Shown here: one piece after another, positions 52,734 to 62,391 of the stretch
Position numbering within the stretch: position 1 is the first letter of the stretch
Layout: every line of letters begins with the position of its first letter
NCBI GenBank assembly: GCA_021199655.1
Contig: JAJQHQ010000052.1
Coordinates: 58,274 to 122,273 of the forward strand
DNA: 64,000 bases
Reading direction: 5' to 3'
Source of the DNA: Lachnospiraceae bacterium
Lineage (GTDB): Bacteria; Bacillota; Clostridia; Lachnospirales; Lachnospiraceae
Made by a program: the position numbers and the translations under genes
The notes under the pieces: generated by a model
Databases searched by the model: none
Seen by the model: only the letters and a program-made list of their open reading frames with translations
What the model was told of the DNA's origin: nothing

Positions 52734-54323
52734 TCACATTCTTTCAATGACACAGGTATGATGTTTTTGATTTTTTCCTTTCGCATCCTTGTCATAATTG
52801 ATTCCAACCAGTATAACTTTCCCACCGAAGCCCTTCAATTTCCCATCATAACGATTGTCATGAATCTGCCTGATTGCGGTATCAGCGCTTCTATTATATT
52901 TCAGTTCAATAATCATGGCCGGCTTATCCGTATTCCGCCTCGGAACAAACGCGTAATCCGCAAATCCCTTTCCCGAAGGTAATTCTCGAAATATTTCATA
53001 ATCATTTCTCGCAGTATAATAAGCCAGCATAATCGCACAGCTTAACGAATTCTCATCATTGTACTCGATACTGGACGCGCAGGTCTCATGAGCTAATTCC
53101 AATGCTTCAGCGACTGCCTTTTCATCTCCATTAATCGTTGCCTGCAATAATGTCTCCGACTGCGTCAGTGCCTGGATCACCTCGTTCCACCTTGTGCTCT
53201 TCACAGCAGTTTTGAAAGCATCCGCAACCTCAAGGTTAGGAATATATACTTCTTCTCTCACCTCATCAAATGCCAGATACCCCAGATGGATCAGCAAAGT
53301 CAGTACATCATCTCTGCAATTCATAGAGGTAAGATCATTCTGGAAAGAGCCTGTGTCAACATGTACACGCTGACCGCCCAACATCTGTATAATGGAATCT
53401 TTCAGCCCGTCAAATCCGCTGGTGATATAATCCTTCAGAGATTCAAATGTCTCAGACGATTTCCAGTAATTTCTCAGTTTTTTGAATATAACCGCATTCA
53501 TTACAGAATGAGGGCTGTACACAGATTTAATATCGGAAAAGGAATACCCGTCATACCACAGTTTCATCTCTTCAAAACTGACATCATGCTCTGCACACAG
53601 TTTCCGAACTTCCTGCTCCGTAAAGCCAATATATTCTGCCAATATCAGCGGTTCCAGCATTGTGAATTCTCTGAAATCAGTCAGCGCAGATTCCGTCCCG
53701 TATTTTTTTATAGGAAGAATGCCTGTCATGTATGCGCCGACAATCGTCTCATCAGTAGCTACCCCACCCTTGAAAAGTCCGCGAAGGAGCCGGACATATT
53801 CTTTCTGCAATTCTATATTGTCCTTTGCTTCTCGAAACAAAGCATCCCATTCATCTATGATCACAAAAAACCGGTTTCCGGTCTTATGACTGACATCAAA
53901 TAGTGCATCCGCCAGCACGCTCTCTTCTGCGGCCACACAGTTCGGATAAGCAGTTCGCAGTTCCTCAATCACTTTGGCCTGAATCATGCAAACCACGTTA
54001 TTGATCTCTGTACACGTTGAAATAAATCTCGTGATATCCAGATAAATTACGTTATATTGATTCAGGTGCTTTTCAAAAGATTTTTTTTCTGAAATTTCCA
54101 TGTTTTCAAAAAGTGCACGGGAATCGCAGCTTTTATCATAATACGCGCACAGCATTTTGGCAGCAAATGACTTGCCAAACCGTCTGGGACGGCTAAAGCT
54201 TGTTAGCTTCAGCGGCGTATCAAGTGTACTGTTTACGTAATCAATCAGACCCGTTTTATCTACATAAATGCCATTTAAAATTGTCTCGAATCCTTTATTT
54301 CCCGGGTTCAGATAAAGTCCCAT
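52734..54323 (-). CDS. AAA-ATPase-like protein with C-terminal PD-(D/E)XK nuclease domain
   Basis: 529 residues from the ATG at 54323. The N-terminal domain matches the PF09820-type ATPase group: LNPGNKGFETILNGIYVDKT, then the phosphate loop in FSRPRRFGKSFAAKML, and Walker B FFVIIDEWDALFRE. The C-terminal domain is PD-(D/E)XK-like, with FADYAFVPRRN and the ELK in PAMIIELKYNRS. These proteins are abundant and variable in anaerobes; roles in defence or mobile-element biology are suspected, not proven. It is the first gene of a stretch of ATPase and nuclease genes reaching the window end. Confidence 0.85.
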   Translation of the reverse strand: MGLYLNPGNKGFETILNGIYVDKTGLIDYVNSTLDTPLKLTSFSRPRRFGKSFAAKMLCAYYDKSCDSRALFENMEISEKKSFEKHLNQYNVIYLDITRFISTCTEINNVVCMIQAKVIEELRTAYPNCVAAEESVLADALFDVSHKTGNRFFVIIDEWDALFREAKDNIELQKEYVRLLRGLFKGGVATDETIVGAYMTGILPIKKYGTESALTDFREFTMLEPLILAEYIGFTEQEVRKLCAEHDVSFEEMKLWYDGYSFSDIKSVYSPHSVMNAVIFKKLRNYWKSSETFESLKDYITSGFDGLKDSIIQMLGGQRVHVDTGSFQNDLTSMNCRDDVLTLLIHLGYLAFDEVREEVYIPNLEVADAFKTAVKSTRWNEVIQALTQSETLLQATINGDEKAVAEALELAHETCASSIEYNDENSLSCAIMLAYYTARNDYEIFRELPSGKGFADYAFVPRRNTDKPAMIIELKYNRSADTAIRQIHDNRYDGKLKGFGGKVILVGINYDKDAKGKNQKHHTCVIERM

Positions 54324-54579
54324 GCGATTCACCGCCTTTTTGTCTTTTGCTAATAGAGTAACACAAAGCGACGGGATGGACAAGTGTGGATTTCCATTCA
54401 GTCAAGTGAGAGATTTGCATTCGGACAAGTGCAGATTTACGTTCAGTCAAGCGAAAATTAGTAAATCATAATTGACTATTGGAAATCAGGATGATATAGT
54501 ACCTTTATCCATCACCGACAGGAATCGTTACAATATTGCATCACACAAACTATCGTTTAAATCCAGGCGGGGCAGATTT

Positions 54580-55980
54580 ATGTTTATTGGCAGAGAGCGG
54601 GAATTAGAATCTTTAAACCGGTTATATCAGTCGGACCAATTTGAGTTCACGGTGATTTATGGCCGCCGCAGGGTAGGGAAAACCGCGCTCATCAGCCGGT
54701 TCATTCAGGATAAAAAAGCCATTTATTTTATGGGCGTAGAAAGTAATTCCCGGCAGAATCTGGAGAATTTCAGCCGGAATATCATGGAGTACAGTGTAAA
54801 TGCACAGGCTGAGACCATTTTCTCCTCTTTTCAGGCTGCACTTGAGTATGTATTCCAGCTGTCGCAAAAGGAACGTCTGATCCTGGTCATTGATGAATAC
54901 CCATATGTTGCCCGTTCTTCAAAAAGCCTGGCCTCCACGCTTCAGCTTTTAATCGATCAGTACAAAGATTCCTCCAGACTGATGCTGATTCTTTGTGGTT
55001 CCTCCATGTCCTATATGGAAGATCACGTATTGGCATATAAGGCGCCGCTTTATGGCCGACGGACAGCGCAGATGAAGATTCTTCCTTTTGATTTTGAAGA
55101 GGCCTGCCGTTGCTTTAAGAATTTCTCTGATGAAGAGAAAGCTCTGATCTACGGAATTGTCGGCGGCACACCGCAGTATCTTCTGCAAATGAACGACCGG
55201 ATGAGCGTCGAAGATAATATTAAAAATACTTTCCTGAATCCGACCTCTTTCCTTTTTGAAGAGCCGGAGAATCTTCTGAAGCAGGAAGTCCGGGAGCCTG
55301 CACTTTATAATGCCATTATTACGGCCATCGCAACCGGCGCCTCCCGTATGGCAGAGATTTCTTCAAAAGTCGGTGAGCCTACCAGCGTATGTGCAGCTTA
55401 TCTGAACAATCTGATCTCGCTGGGCCTGGTGCAAAAGGAGACCCCGTATAGAGAAAAAGCATCCCGGAAATCGATTTACCACATTGATGACAATATGTTC
55501 CGTTTCTGGTACCGTTTTATTCCGGCTAACAGTTCCATCATTGCACGAGGCGCCGCTGATCTTGCCTGGAAGCGGATCGAGCCGAATCTTTCCGACTATA
55601 TGGGGAAAGTATTTGAAGAAATCTGCAGGCAGTATCTCTGGAAGCTGCTGCTAAAAGGGATGTCTCCGGTGGAGTTTTGCGACCTCGGCAGGTGGTGGGG
55701 CACAGACGCATCCACTCACAGCCAGACAGAAATTGACATCATGGGTGTGCAGGAGCCGGATACTGCCCTGTTTGGCGAGTGTAAATGGACGAATGAAAAA
55801 GTGAATCAGGGCGTCCTGGAAAAACTGATATACCGCAGCAGCCTCTTCCACTACAGCCATAAATATTTGTATCTGTTCGCCAAAAACGGATTTACCGAAG
55901 GCTGTATGAATACCGCAGGCAAAGCAGGGAATGTCTTTCTGGTGTCCTATGCAGATCTGCTGCGATTCTTATTATCATGA
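54580..55980 (+). CDS. ATPase of the archaeal-ATPase/DUF234 family
   Basis: 466 residues from the ATG at 54580 (MFIGRERELESL, a typical family opening). Walker A is YGRRRVGKTALI and Walker B is LILVIDEYPYV. The middle part contains a winged helix (ASRMAEISSKVGEPTSVCAAYLNNLI). The C-terminal DUF234 region has CRQYLWKLLLKG and ending FGECKWTNEKV, which looks like the D-x-ECK core of a restriction-like nuclease. The biological role is not known; it lies divergent from the PF09820-type gene with 256 bases between the start codons. Confidence 0.85.
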   Translation: MFIGRERELESLNRLYQSDQFEFTVIYGRRRVGKTALISRFIQDKKAIYFMGVESNSRQNLENFSRNIMEYSVNAQAETIFSSFQAALEYVFQLSQKERLILVIDEYPYVARSSKSLASTLQLLIDQYKDSSRLMLILCGSSMSYMEDHVLAYKAPLYGRRTAQMKILPFDFEEACRCFKNFSDEEKALIYGIVGGTPQYLLQMNDRMSVEDNIKNTFLNPTSFLFEEPENLLKQEVREPALYNAIITAIATGASRMAEISSKVGEPTSVCAAYLNNLISLGLVQKETPYREKASRKSIYHIDDNMFRFWYRFIPANSSIIARGAADLAWKRIEPNLSDYMGKVFEEICRQYLWKLLLKGMSPVEFCDLGRWWGTDASTHSQTEIDIMGVQEPDTALFGECKWTNEKVNQGVLEKLIYRSSLFHYSHKYLYLFAKNGFTEGCMNTAGKAGNVFLVSYADLLRFLLS

Positions 55981-56088
55981 ATCGTAATCATTCAGGCATT
56001 CTATTTCGTCTTTTATTGCAACTCTTTATTTTTAATTATTTCTTGTAAGAATTGCCGGACGATAATGATGTCCTCAGCTGGATGCGAA

Positions 56089-56128
56089 GTGCCGCCTAAA
56101 CGCGAAGCGTTTTTTGCATAGGCGGCAC
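56089..56128. repeat. Nested perfect hairpin before the Rpn remnant
   Basis: A perfect 10-bp outer stem GTGCCGCCTA/TAGGCGGCAC (56089-56098 with 56119-56128) encloses an AACGC-GAA-GCGTT inner stem. It is one of several hairpin elements in the window. Confidence 0.65.
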
Positions 56129-56196
56129 AATCTGCCGCCGAGCAATAGCGAGGGGGCGTTTCCAGCAGCGGAAAAAAGAAGGAGGATTTTCAGGCC

Positions 56197-56493
56197 ATGG
56201 CAGGTAAGAATGAGTATCTTGATGAAGCATACAATACGCTTCTGGAATTAAGCGCCGACGAGAAGAAACGTCTGGAATACGAGGCTCGCGAAAAAGCTCT
56301 CCGGGATTACAATTTCGGCATGAATTGCGCGAGAAAAGAGGGGGAACAGGTCGGCGAGGAGCGTGGGATTGCAAAAAGGAACAGGGAACTTATTATAACT
56401 TGGACAAAACAGGGACGCAGCGTTCCTGAGATAGCAGAACTGCTTAATCTTTCAGAAGATGCTGTGCGTAAGGTTCCGGATGAACATCTATGA
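56197..56493 (+). pseudogene. C-terminal remnant of an Rpn-family nuclease/transposase-like protein
   Basis: 98 residues. DEAYNTLLELSADEKKRLEYEAREKALRDYNFGMN is the usual tail of Rpn (recombination-promoting nuclease, PF12784-type) proteins, and a short helix-turn-helix (QGRSVPEIAELLNLSEDAV) closes it. The PD-(D/E)XK catalytic domain of about 200 residues is missing upstream. It begins at an ATG behind AAGGAGG, so it might still be translated as a small protein; I judge a decayed gene more likely. Confidence 0.6.
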
Positions 56494-56550
56494 GATTCTC
56501 TGTGCTGCGATTACAAAACAAGGGGGCAATCCTGCCCCCTGATATCCATT

Positions 56551-58239
56551 CTATAAATCCGTTACTTCTGTAAACGAAGCATCCTCCAGCACAAACAAAA
56601 GCGTCCTCGCTCTCGTTCCGGCGATGTACATATACTTCTGAAAATCCAGCCCGCGGATCTCTTCCATCCCAAACAAAATAACGACAGCGGAATCCAGCCC
56701 TTTAAATCCCTGAATCGTCGAATAAAGCGGTTCCTCCCGATTTTCATCAAAATCAGTGCCCAGTTCATTTACCCGAATCCCCGCTTTTGCCAGCAGAGAA
56801 TTTTTATAACGCCTGCCGGACAAAAACGCAATATTCCGGTCACGCACGCCTTCCCGTCTGAGGCGTTTCAGAAGCTTCGAGACCTGACGGGCAAAATCCT
56901 CCGTGCCGGAATACCGGATCGTCTCAACCTCCTCCCCGTTCTCGTGAATAAACGTTTCAGCCCCGTCCAGACTCATGAAGCTTTTTTGCAGGGTATATCG
57001 GCCAATCTGAATCGTATTCCTGCAATTCACGAACAGTTGAAAATGCGTTATATTGGGCCAGGAACTGATTTGCATAATTCCGTCCAGATACTCCGGATTG
57101 TATATATTCTGGTTTTTATCATAAAAAACAGCCCAGTTTCCCTTTTCAAAACCGCCCTTCAGCAAATAATCCAGCGGATACAGCAGAGACGGCCGCAGAA
57201 TATCCTGCCCCTCATCCATGATCAGCAGATCATACTGCATCCCGGCCAGCTCTTCCTTTGGAAGTTCACTGACATAATCCCAAAAGCGCTCCGGCAGAAC
57301 CTCCAAAAAATAATTTTGCGGATTGGCCGTCACTTCCTCCGGCATTACAGAAACATACTCGCCGAAGAGCGCATGAACATTGATCACTTTCAGATTCGCC
57401 CCCGCATCCAGCTGCGTCGACACATAATTGGCCAGATTTTTATTATAGGTCAAAAACAAAACCCGTTTCCCCTGCGCGGCCTGTTTCCTCGCAAAATCAG
57501 CGGCCAGCGGCGTTTTCCCGGTGCCCGCGCTGCCCATGATCATCAAATGCGGATTCACCGAAAGCGCATCCATGATCTGCGTCTGCTCCGCCGTCAACCT
57601 GATCAGCTTCCGGTCCACATCCTCCAGCCGCTCCCCCAGCGCCGGAATAAAGCAGAATTCACCGCGCAGGTATCTGACAATCTCTCCGATATCCGACGGA
57701 GACAGCTTCGACGGCTCCCTGTGCCCTCTCCCCTGCCAATAATCAAACACCCTCTCCATATAATCGGTAATATCATCGGTCTTCCGGTCATAAATCATTT
57801 CCGGTATGATTTCCTGCGAAAAGTTTTTGAACTCAATATCCGGAAACACAACACCGGACGCACACAGGACGTTCCCGATGTGAGGATTCGCCGGAAAACG
57901 CTGTTTCAGAACCGTCTTAAGACTGAACATATTTCCAATCACCTGCGCAAACGGTCCTTCCGCCTTCTCCCGTTCCACTCCATACCGGTCAGTAAACATC
58001 CCCTTCTCCACGCGGCCGCCCTTAATCTCCAGACACGCGACGCCGCGCTCACAGACCACGACGAAATCAATCTCGCCGTAAATCTTCGTCTGGTGCTTCG
58101 GCAGCCCGAGAGAATGCAGCACATACGCATTTTTCAGCCGCAGTCCCTGCAGCACATCATACATCTTCCGCTCCGCGGCGCTCTTGATCTCCTGCCCCAG
58201 ATAGGGTGGGAGGAATGTAGGGGTGAGGGTAGGTTGCAT
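56551..58239 (-). CDS. NERD-domain UvrD-like helicase
   Basis: 562 residues. The N-terminal NERD nuclease-related domain (about 15-130) contains GEIDFVVVCERGVACLEIKGG, the E-D-xEIKGG core of a restriction-like fold. A superfamily 1 helicase follows: Walker A MGSAGTGKTPLAADFA, Walker B DLLIMDEGQDIL, and C-terminal motifs TIQGFKGLDSAVVILFG and YIAGTRARTLLFVL. Such proteins are often in defence islands or in plasmids, but the cellular role is not set. It sits 60 bases downstream of the seven-gene AAA+ operon on the same strand and may be read with it. Confidence 0.88.
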   Translation of the reverse strand: MQPTLTPTFLPPYLGQEIKSAAERKMYDVLQGLRLKNAYVLHSLGLPKHQTKIYGEIDFVVVCERGVACLEIKGGRVEKGMFTDRYGVEREKAEGPFAQVIGNMFSLKTVLKQRFPANPHIGNVLCASGVVFPDIEFKNFSQEIIPEMIYDRKTDDITDYMERVFDYWQGRGHREPSKLSPSDIGEIVRYLRGEFCFIPALGERLEDVDRKLIRLTAEQTQIMDALSVNPHLMIMGSAGTGKTPLAADFARKQAAQGKRVLFLTYNKNLANYVSTQLDAGANLKVINVHALFGEYVSVMPEEVTANPQNYFLEVLPERFWDYVSELPKEELAGMQYDLLIMDEGQDILRPSLLYPLDYLLKGGFEKGNWAVFYDKNQNIYNPEYLDGIMQISSWPNITHFQLFVNCRNTIQIGRYTLQKSFMSLDGAETFIHENGEEVETIRYSGTEDFARQVSKLLKRLRREGVRDRNIAFLSGRRYKNSLLAKAGIRVNELGTDFDENREEPLYSTIQGFKGLDSAVVILFGMEEIRGLDFQKYMYIAGTRARTLLFVLEDASFTEVTDL

Positions 58240-58289
58240 AGGTTTTACCTGCTTCTTTCGAGATTCTATAGCACTATTTAGGGTTACCT

Positions 58290-59900
58290 TTAAATTTTAT
58301 ATAAACCTCTATGTGATTCGCCATAGTTCAATAGTTCTTGTTCTATATGATCGAGTTCTTTTAATTCGTCTTCTATTTTTTTATATAACTTCTTTTCAAT
58401 AAATTCTTTCTTCACATTAAGTAGGAATTTAGTATCTGAAAAAACATGGGTTAAAGTTACTAAAAGGCCACCGATATCCACCGTTTTTGCATTCCCTGTA
58501 AAACAAGAAAAAATCAAATTACTGCCCGTACCAATTGTATTAGCGACAAGCAATATTTTTCTTGTTCTTACTTCGAATAAATCTCTTGACCCATCCTTTT
58601 GCGGATTGTAGTAGAGACCATGCACCAGACCAATTATAGTATCTATTAAAATAGAAATTGTTGCAGACTTGCCAACTATTTTTACATCTCTTGCAAAACA
58701 AAGAGCGTCATAATGCTCCGTATATAATTTACTTGCATAGTTTGGAGCAAAGGTTTCAAGTATTGGTACCGGCAAACCCATTTTAGTATTAACATCAGAT
58801 TTTAAATGCTGCCCAACAGTAAATATTGCCGCCGGCAAATTCATAGGATCCTGACGCGCTACCTCATAGCTTTCTTTGAACATAGCTGGCATCGAGACTC
58901 GTTCTGACGTAATCTTTAATTTAGGCATCCGTTCCACCCGATATGATCTTATCGAAGCTAATTTTGCGAATTCGGAAATCTTACTTTCCGAAACATTTCC
59001 TACCACCGCACCAGACGAAATTGTAATAACATCCGTAAGTATATTTGCAGTTCCAAATATCCATCCAAGAATAGGATCATGTCCTAAAGTATATAACCTG
59101 TGAGCGCCACCATGCAAATTAACGTCGTCCATTAAACCGGTACCTACCGTAGTATCATAAGGAACCGTTCTATACAGGAATTCAATCCAGGCACCTTTTC
59201 CATGCTTTTCAGCATATTTATCCCGGAAAGCATCATTCGCCTGCCTGTGTGTTTCCTCTATTGTTTTATCATTATGATCCAATCTCTGAGCCGGGTCAAA
59301 GGATTGCCCATATCCTGCCTGTTCAGCAACAACAGGATACAATAAGCCTTTTGCCACTTCGAGGGCAATAGCTATTGCAAGAAAAGAAATATCCAATTTA
59401 TTTTTAACACTGGTCTTCCTTGAAAACTCTTCATTGATTGATTCGGATAACTCTTTATATTCCCGCTCGCTAAGCATCGATAAAAACGGATCTTCCTCAT
59501 TCAAAAAGCCTTTTTCTGTTGAATATTCCTGAATATTATTGTAATATGTTTCCCAATTGTTTTCTGTTAAAATTCCCCTTGTTTTTTTAATGTCATATTT
59601 TGACAGGCTTGAATCACATTCCTTAGTACTAAAATAATCGTCCATAGCACTCTGTATCTCATGAACATTATGGCCGCCTGCCTTTGCATCAGGAATCATT
59701 TTTAGGAGCTCATTCAGGTCATCAAGAATTGCCTTCCCATCAGCATAGGTGTCATATTGCGAATCTTCCAGTTTTATAAGTCCCTGTTCTATCTCATCTT
59801 TTTCTCCTAAAAGATCATTAAGCTGTGCCTGTTGGGCCTTGCCTGCTTCTCCTAAAGCATACAATGACTCTTTCGACAAATGAGGAATTTTCTTTCCCAT
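58290..59900 (-). CDS. Large membrane-associated protein of the AAA+ cluster, unknown family
   Basis: 536 residues from the ATG at 59900 with AAGGTGGG upstream. The first 160 residues are helical and highly charged (coiled-coil-like). A hydrophobic segment lies at about 175-200 (LDISFLAIAIALEVAKGLLY). A Gly/Asn/Asp-containing part, NLHGGAHRLYTLGHDPILGW and IFGTANILTDVITISSGAVV, suggests further membrane helices; two more hydrophobic stretches lie near 420-440 and 465-500. The C terminus is basic/acidic coiled coil. I cannot assign a family. It is the largest and last gene of the operon and the likely effector or pore (speculative). Confidence 0.6.
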   Translation of the reverse strand: MGKKIPHLSKESLYALGEAGKAQQAQLNDLLGEKDEIEQGLIKLEDSQYDTYADGKAILDDLNELLKMIPDAKAGGHNVHEIQSAMDDYFSTKECDSSLSKYDIKKTRGILTENNWETYYNNIQEYSTEKGFLNEEDPFLSMLSEREYKELSESINEEFSRKTSVKNKLDISFLAIAIALEVAKGLLYPVVAEQAGYGQSFDPAQRLDHNDKTIEETHRQANDAFRDKYAEKHGKGAWIEFLYRTVPYDTTVGTGLMDDVNLHGGAHRLYTLGHDPILGWIFGTANILTDVITISSGAVVGNVSESKISEFAKLASIRSYRVERMPKLKITSERVSMPAMFKESYEVARQDPMNLPAAIFTVGQHLKSDVNTKMGLPVPILETFAPNYASKLYTEHYDALCFARDVKIVGKSATISILIDTIIGLVHGLYYNPQKDGSRDLFEVRTRKILLVANTIGTGSNLIFSCFTGNAKTVDIGGLLVTLTHVFSDTKFLLNVKKEFIEKKLYKKIEDELKELDHIEQELLNYGESHRGLYKI

Positions 59901-59915
59901 ATATATTCCCACCTT

Positions 59916-61013
59916 TTAATTATTTAACATTGAATTATTATATTCCTCTTCCTCTTTTACAGTACTCATTGCAGCTTTGATTCTGTTTAAAAGTATCTTA
60001 ATGTTATCATAATCCTGCTGTATTTTTTCTTCTGTTTCTAATGCTTTTTCCAATCTGGCAGCTAAATAATTCATATCACCAATCAATACATTTACTGACT
60101 TTTGATTATTGATAATTAATTCCTGTAAAATTAATTCACGTTGCTTATTAATAGCGCTTTGACTGGTTTCATCTTTTTTCAAAAATCCATTATACGATTT
60201 TATTCCGTATACGGAACCTGAACAAAATAAATATCTGGACGGAACATACCCTTTTGTGTTTTTAACAGATGCCGTAAACTTTTTCCATTCTTGTTTGAGT
60301 TTTGCCATGTCGGCATCTTTTAAAAGCATTTTCTTGTTTAATTTTACAGCATACACCATAGAATCCATCTGTTCTTCTGTAAGCTCGCATTGATTTTTTA
60401 AGCTTCCCAGAAAACCGTCCTCGCGCCAGTCCTTGCCAGGCGATTGTACGTCATGGATATACAAAGCGTCTTGTGTCATGCAATACTTTATTGCATCCCA
60501 ATATCCCGTTTCATTTTCCGTACTTTTTTTTAATTCCCGTAAAAAATAACCCGATTTAACTCTCTTTGCGTTATCATTCATGTAAATACGCAGATCAGAT
60601 CTGGTTTCGCCTTCTACTTCCATACGAATCGAGATTTTCGTGATAGCATTATATTCCTTTGAATCTATAATATCATCATTAATATATGCATAATTACATA
60701 GAACTTTAAGATATGATAATTTTAACGATTCTGGAAGCTGGTATGACAATACTCCCTGTTCACTTATTGAAAAAGGCTCCTCAGAAGACTTTGCTTTTTC
60801 AATAATATAGTCAAAGATCGTTTGTATCGTATTTAAATTAAGCCCATCAATGCAGGCATCCAATATATATTCCTGCAGGGGTGTTATTAAAACAAGCTTA
60901 TCTGGAGAAAAACGTTTTCCTTCATGAACCGTAACTCTGACAATATCTTCATATCTTACACACTTCAATCCACCTTGCATAAAATTATCAAAATATAGCG
61001 AGTCGCCTGTCAT
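59916..61013 (-). CDS. PH-like plus TerB-like protein of the AAA+ cluster
   Basis: 365 residues. The start (TGDSLYFDNFMQGGLKCVRY, then EDIVRVTVHEGKRFSPDKL) looks like a bacterial PH-type beta domain (about 1-85). A helical part with LCNYAYINDDIIDSKEYNAI resembles the acidic helices of TerB-like domains (about 110-190). The rest is helical with a coiled-coil ending (about 285-360). The domain calls are tentative, from pattern only. Its start overlaps the upstream 63-residue gene by 4 bases. Confidence 0.55.
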   Translation of the reverse strand: MTGDSLYFDNFMQGGLKCVRYEDIVRVTVHEGKRFSPDKLVLITPLQEYILDACIDGLNLNTIQTIFDYIIEKAKSSEEPFSISEQGVLSYQLPESLKLSYLKVLCNYAYINDDIIDSKEYNAITKISIRMEVEGETRSDLRIYMNDNAKRVKSGYFLRELKKSTENETGYWDAIKYCMTQDALYIHDVQSPGKDWREDGFLGSLKNQCELTEEQMDSMVYAVKLNKKMLLKDADMAKLKQEWKKFTASVKNTKGYVPSRYLFCSGSVYGIKSYNGFLKKDETSQSAINKQRELILQELIINNQKSVNVLIGDMNYLAARLEKALETEEKIQQDYDNIKILLNRIKAAMSTVKEEEEYNNSMLNN

Positions 61014-61201
61014 AAAAAAACGCCTGTATTTGTATATGACATTACTAATATAAATTTATATATATCCGGTGAAACGACATCACTATATTTCCTTGAAAGC
61101 TGCTGCACATGCGCCTCATTAATATCAGGAGCAATTTCAACATTTCTTCTGCTGTGTAATAATTCCGCTGCTTTTTTCTTAATATACTTTTCTATATTCA
61201 T
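61010..61201 (-). CDS. Small 63-residue protein of the AAA+ cluster
   Basis: 63 residues, basic N-terminal helix (MNIEKYIKKKAAELLHSRR) then an acidic/polar stretch ending in hydrophobic YKFILVMSYTNTGVFL. It overlaps the next gene by 4 bases and starts eleven bases after the previous stop codon, which supports that it is real. No family recognised. Confidence 0.5.
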   Translation of the reverse strand: MNIEKYIKKKAAELLHSRRNVEIAPDINEAHVQQLSRKYSDVVSPDIYKFILVMSYTNTGVFL

Positions 61202-61212
61202 AAGTGCTTCCT

Positions 61213-62013
61213 TTATAGGTCATCAAAGTTCAGTTCTTCTGTATGGTTTACCTTTACTTCCTCAGTTTCTTCAGCAGATCCATATAATTTTACCAGATAG
61301 GGGGTCGGTGTAAACAGATTTTCATTCATGTCCTTTATAAAGGTCACATTAAACAAAGCTGGCACATCCATATTTTTTTTATTTGTACCCTTCATAAGCC
61401 TGGTATTTATCAAATCTCCATCCTTAACATAATGGGTCATTTTTAGCTGCGGGCAATCCACTTCCTCCATCATTTTAGTAACTGTCGAACCTCCCGGATT
61501 ATTCAATACATATTTTTTATATGGTTCGAACCAATCATCATTTTGCAAAATATATTGCTGTTGGATTTGCTTTGCAAAATTGGCGGTTATCTCTTCAAAG
61601 CTTGTCGAATAGGATTTATCCGCAAAATTAGGCAATTTGGCTTTCCAGCCTTTCTCATCCATATAGCCCAACCATATACAATTATTCTGCAATTCCTGCA
61701 GAAGCGCTGAATCATTGTCATGAATAATTTGTTCACTCTGCGTCTGTTTTTTTATTTTTGCAGTCTCATTTTTCATCCGATCATGCTTCTCGATAGTTTC
61801 TTTTATAGAACGTCCAATAACCCATATTAAAGCAACCGCCGCAGCCACCGCAATTACTGTCAAAACCCCTGCCCAGGAAAACGCAAAATATGAAATTACA
61901 AGGACAGCAGCAGCAATTAAAAACGGCCAGATTTGAGCTATAACTCCCACAAGCCACTTAACCAGAGCAACGACCAATCCTATAGCAATAATTGCAATTA
62001 TAATATAAATCAT
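61213..62013 (-). CDS. Two-helix membrane protein of the AAA+ cluster
   Basis: 266 residues. The N terminus is strongly hydrophobic, with about three closely packed helices in residues 1-70 (MIYIIIAIIAIGLVVALVKW, then FLIAAAVLVISYFAFSW and VIAVAAAVALIWVIG). A charged coiled-coil linker (about 72-100) and a soluble domain (about 105-260) follow, the latter containing NCIWLGYMDEKGWKAKLPNF and NNPGGSTVTKMMEEV. The soluble domain is most likely cytoplasmic and could contact the AAA+ ATPase. The family is not recognised. Confidence 0.6.
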   Translation of the reverse strand: MIYIIIAIIAIGLVVALVKWLVGVIAQIWPFLIAAAVLVISYFAFSWAGVLTVIAVAAAVALIWVIGRSIKETIEKHDRMKNETAKIKKQTQSEQIIHDNDSALLQELQNNCIWLGYMDEKGWKAKLPNFADKSYSTSFEEITANFAKQIQQQYILQNDDWFEPYKKYVLNNPGGSTVTKMMEEVDCPQLKMTHYVKDGDLINTRLMKGTNKKNMDVPALFNVTFIKDMNENLFTPTPYLVKLYGSAEETEEVKVNHTEELNFDDL

Positions 62014-62016
62014 TCT

Positions 62017-62382
62017 TTATCTCCTATCTGCCTTAAATATTTCGTATTTTTTTGTGGTTTCAAGCATATTTTTTGTTTCTGTCACAAATCTCTCTTTTGA
62101 AATATCTCTGCTGGCTTCTTTTAAAATATCCTCTCCGGTATCCGATCTAAAATACAATTTTACATCAAATCTGTAACTATCGCTTAACTGACTTACTTCA
62201 CAGTATCCGCCCTGATATATAAGATGGTCTTTTTCTTCCGTTTTTTCAATAAGCTGATCTGCATATTCTCCGACAATGTCAAGGTATGTATCCAAACTTA
62301 ACTTTCCCTTTTTTGATTCATATGCATATTTTATCGAATTCCATAGCTCATTTATTAATGATTTGCTAGTATCTTCAGCCAT
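62017..62382 (-). CDS. Small soluble protein of the AAA+ cluster
   Basis: 121 residues, no membrane helix. It mixes helices with a beta segment (HLIYQGGYCEVSQLSDSYRF, then DVKLYFRSD). The four-base gap to the next gene and ten to the previous one show one transcript. Family and function are unknown. Confidence 0.55.
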   Translation of the reverse strand: MAEDTSKSLINELWNSIKYAYESKKGKLSLDTYLDIVGEYADQLIEKTEEKDHLIYQGGYCEVSQLSDSYRFDVKLYFRSDTGEDILKEASRDISKERFVTETKNMLETTKKYEIFKADRR

Positions 62383-62391
62383 CTTCTCCCC

